The notes beneath the pieces were generated by a model that worked only from the letters and a program-made list of their open reading frames with translations, was not told where the DNA came from and did no database searches. The translations under genes were made by a program, and so were the position numbers. DNA of 64,000 nt from Methanobacteriota archaeon (GTDB lineage Archaea; Halobacteriota; Methanomicrobia; Methanomicrobiales; Methanoculleaceae). Positions 63,397 through 64,000 of the stretch are shown piece after piece. The first letter of the stretch is position 1. Each line of letters starts with the position of its first letter. Location: NCBI GenBank assembly GCA_016841955.1, contig JAENYE010000004.1:1-64000 (forward strand). The letters run 5' to 3'.

Positions 63397-63742
63397 CGCA
63401 TTTCTCCTCCGCACGGAGAGGTGAGGGCATCATGCGATCCCGCCACGGAACAACTGCAGTTCCCGGGTCTTTCTTCTCCGGAGCATTATCTGCCCTGATG
63501 CCTGCTGCACCCCCGGCGGCTGTGATCGTCCTCAGCTCTTTAATAGCTACCGTGCAGGTGTCGCGTGTTCCGCTGCACCTGCATATTCGCTCGACGAGGA
63601 AGGGCAAAGGGAGCAGGGGCAATCGAACAGGCAGAGCCGGAGGGAGCGGTTCTCCCGAGGTGCGAGGGACCCCCGGGCCGCGAAAACAACCCTTGAGGTA
63701 AAAATCGCGATGCCAGTGGCATTTGCATGGGGTCTGTCGGTT
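63397..63742. other. Region between gpmA and the glycosyltransferase gene
   Basis: Holds the possible gpmA promoter (minus-strand GCTATTAAAGAGC at about 63537-63549, a leader of about 120 nt). At 63695-63722 there is a short palindrome (ATGCCA/TGGCAT) followed on the minus strand by CGCGATTTTTACC, a plausible terminator of the glycosyltransferase gene. I see no real ORF. Confidence 0.5.
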
Positions 63743-64000
63743 TCACATATACTCTTCCACTGCGTCCGAAAGCCGGAACTCGGGTATAAATGCACTGATA
63801 AGGTCGAGATCCTGCTCGATGCTTCGGGTAAGCAGGAAATTGCGACGCACCGATTCCTGTGCCTCCTGTCCCAGCCGATAGCGGAGGTCAGGATCTTTGA
63901 CGACCTGCACAATCCGATCCGCCGCTTCTTCCACGGACGAGACCAGGAATCCATTCACGCCGTCACGGATCTGGTAGCGGATGCCCCCCACATTCCCTCC
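63743..64000 (-). CDS. GT4 glycosyltransferase, C-terminal end (trehalose synthase-like)
   Basis: Only the last 85 residues lie in the window; the gene continues past the right edge. The end reads VGGIRYQIRDGVNGFLVSS, then helices with EAQESVRRNFLLTRSIEQDL, the typical closing part of family 4 glycosyltransferases. The NFLLTR segment is typical of the trehalose glycosyltransferring synthase (TreT) group. If so, it would make trehalose from a nucleotide sugar and glucose, linking to the phosphomutase nearby. Confidence 0.72.
   Translation of the reverse strand, partial: GGNVGGIRYQIRDGVNGFLVSSVEEAADRIVQVVKDPDLRYRLGQEAQESVRRNFLLTRSIEQDLDLISAFIPEFRLSDAVEEYM

Overview
This window reads as the chromosome of a hydrogenotrophic, formate-using methanogenic archaeon of the order Methanomicrobiales, most likely a Methanoculleus-type organism. 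The evidence is the F420-linked formate dehydrogenase (FdhA/FdhB) with an FdhC formate carrier, Sep-tRNA:Cys-tRNA synthase, methanogenesis marker protein 10, archaeal TFE, archaeal-type AlaRS, Trm56, the Mre11-Rad50-NurA-HerA set and high GC. The genus is my inference from overall character, not from a search. No CRISPR array, rRNA operon, prophage or intact insertion sequence was seen.

Layout. 1-8.6 kb: tRNA-dependent cysteine synthesis (pscS), then a tightly overlapping DNA end-processing operon mre11-rad50-nurA-herA. 8.7-16.3 kb: formate genes (fdhC plus a membrane OB-fold protein; fdhA-fdhB) split by a CLC chloride channel. 16.3-32.7 kb: mostly single genes and short operons: a GntP-like permease, an orphan DNA methyltransferase, DUF504, Mmp10, two large sensor kinases, a Dph6-like enzyme coupled to a degenerate glutamine amidotransferase, a flavodoxin, an ACT regulator, TFE with an HD hydrolase, Trm56 with an ATP-grasp enzyme, and two tRNAs (Thr-TGT, Leu-GAG). 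32.9-35.5 kb: a three-gene operon (UPF0280/COG2122, NIL-ferredoxin, DUF39-CBS) matching the methanogen homocysteine route. 35.7-47.7 kb: PEGA surface protein, Nif3-like and SWIM proteins, AlaRS, small membrane proteins, an exported sugar-dehydrogenase-like propeller, and Lhr helicase with a phosphoesterase. 48.2-54 kb: 6-phospho-3-hexuloisomerase, an aminotransferase and an M42 peptidase, then a repeat-rich intergenic region, DUF421, ferredoxin and a blue-copper lipoprotein. 53.9-64 kb: a P-type proton ATPase facing a run of minus-strand carbon genes: PEP synthase, D-2-hydroxyacid dehydrogenase, bacterial type I GAPDH, phosphomannomutase/phosphoglucomutase, bacterial dPGM and the tail of a trehalose-synthase-like glycosyltransferase.

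The most unusual parts are: (a) the 56-64 kb carbon block, which carries bacterial forms of GAPDH and phosphoglycerate mutase where archaea normally use unrelated enzymes; (b) a dispersed repeat with a preserved four-run G tract and a long hairpin, at both ends of the window in opposite orientation; (c) a pair of 17-nt arms around 32.7-32.9 kb that can form two mutually exclusive hairpins; (d) very small genes of 42 and 47 codons; and (e) enzymes that have lost a signature residue (amidotransferase Cys, phosphoesterase Asn). Many operon-first genes have a TATA box centred about 26 nt before the start codon, which points to leaderless mRNAs. All functional calls are from reading the sequence; no database search was run.
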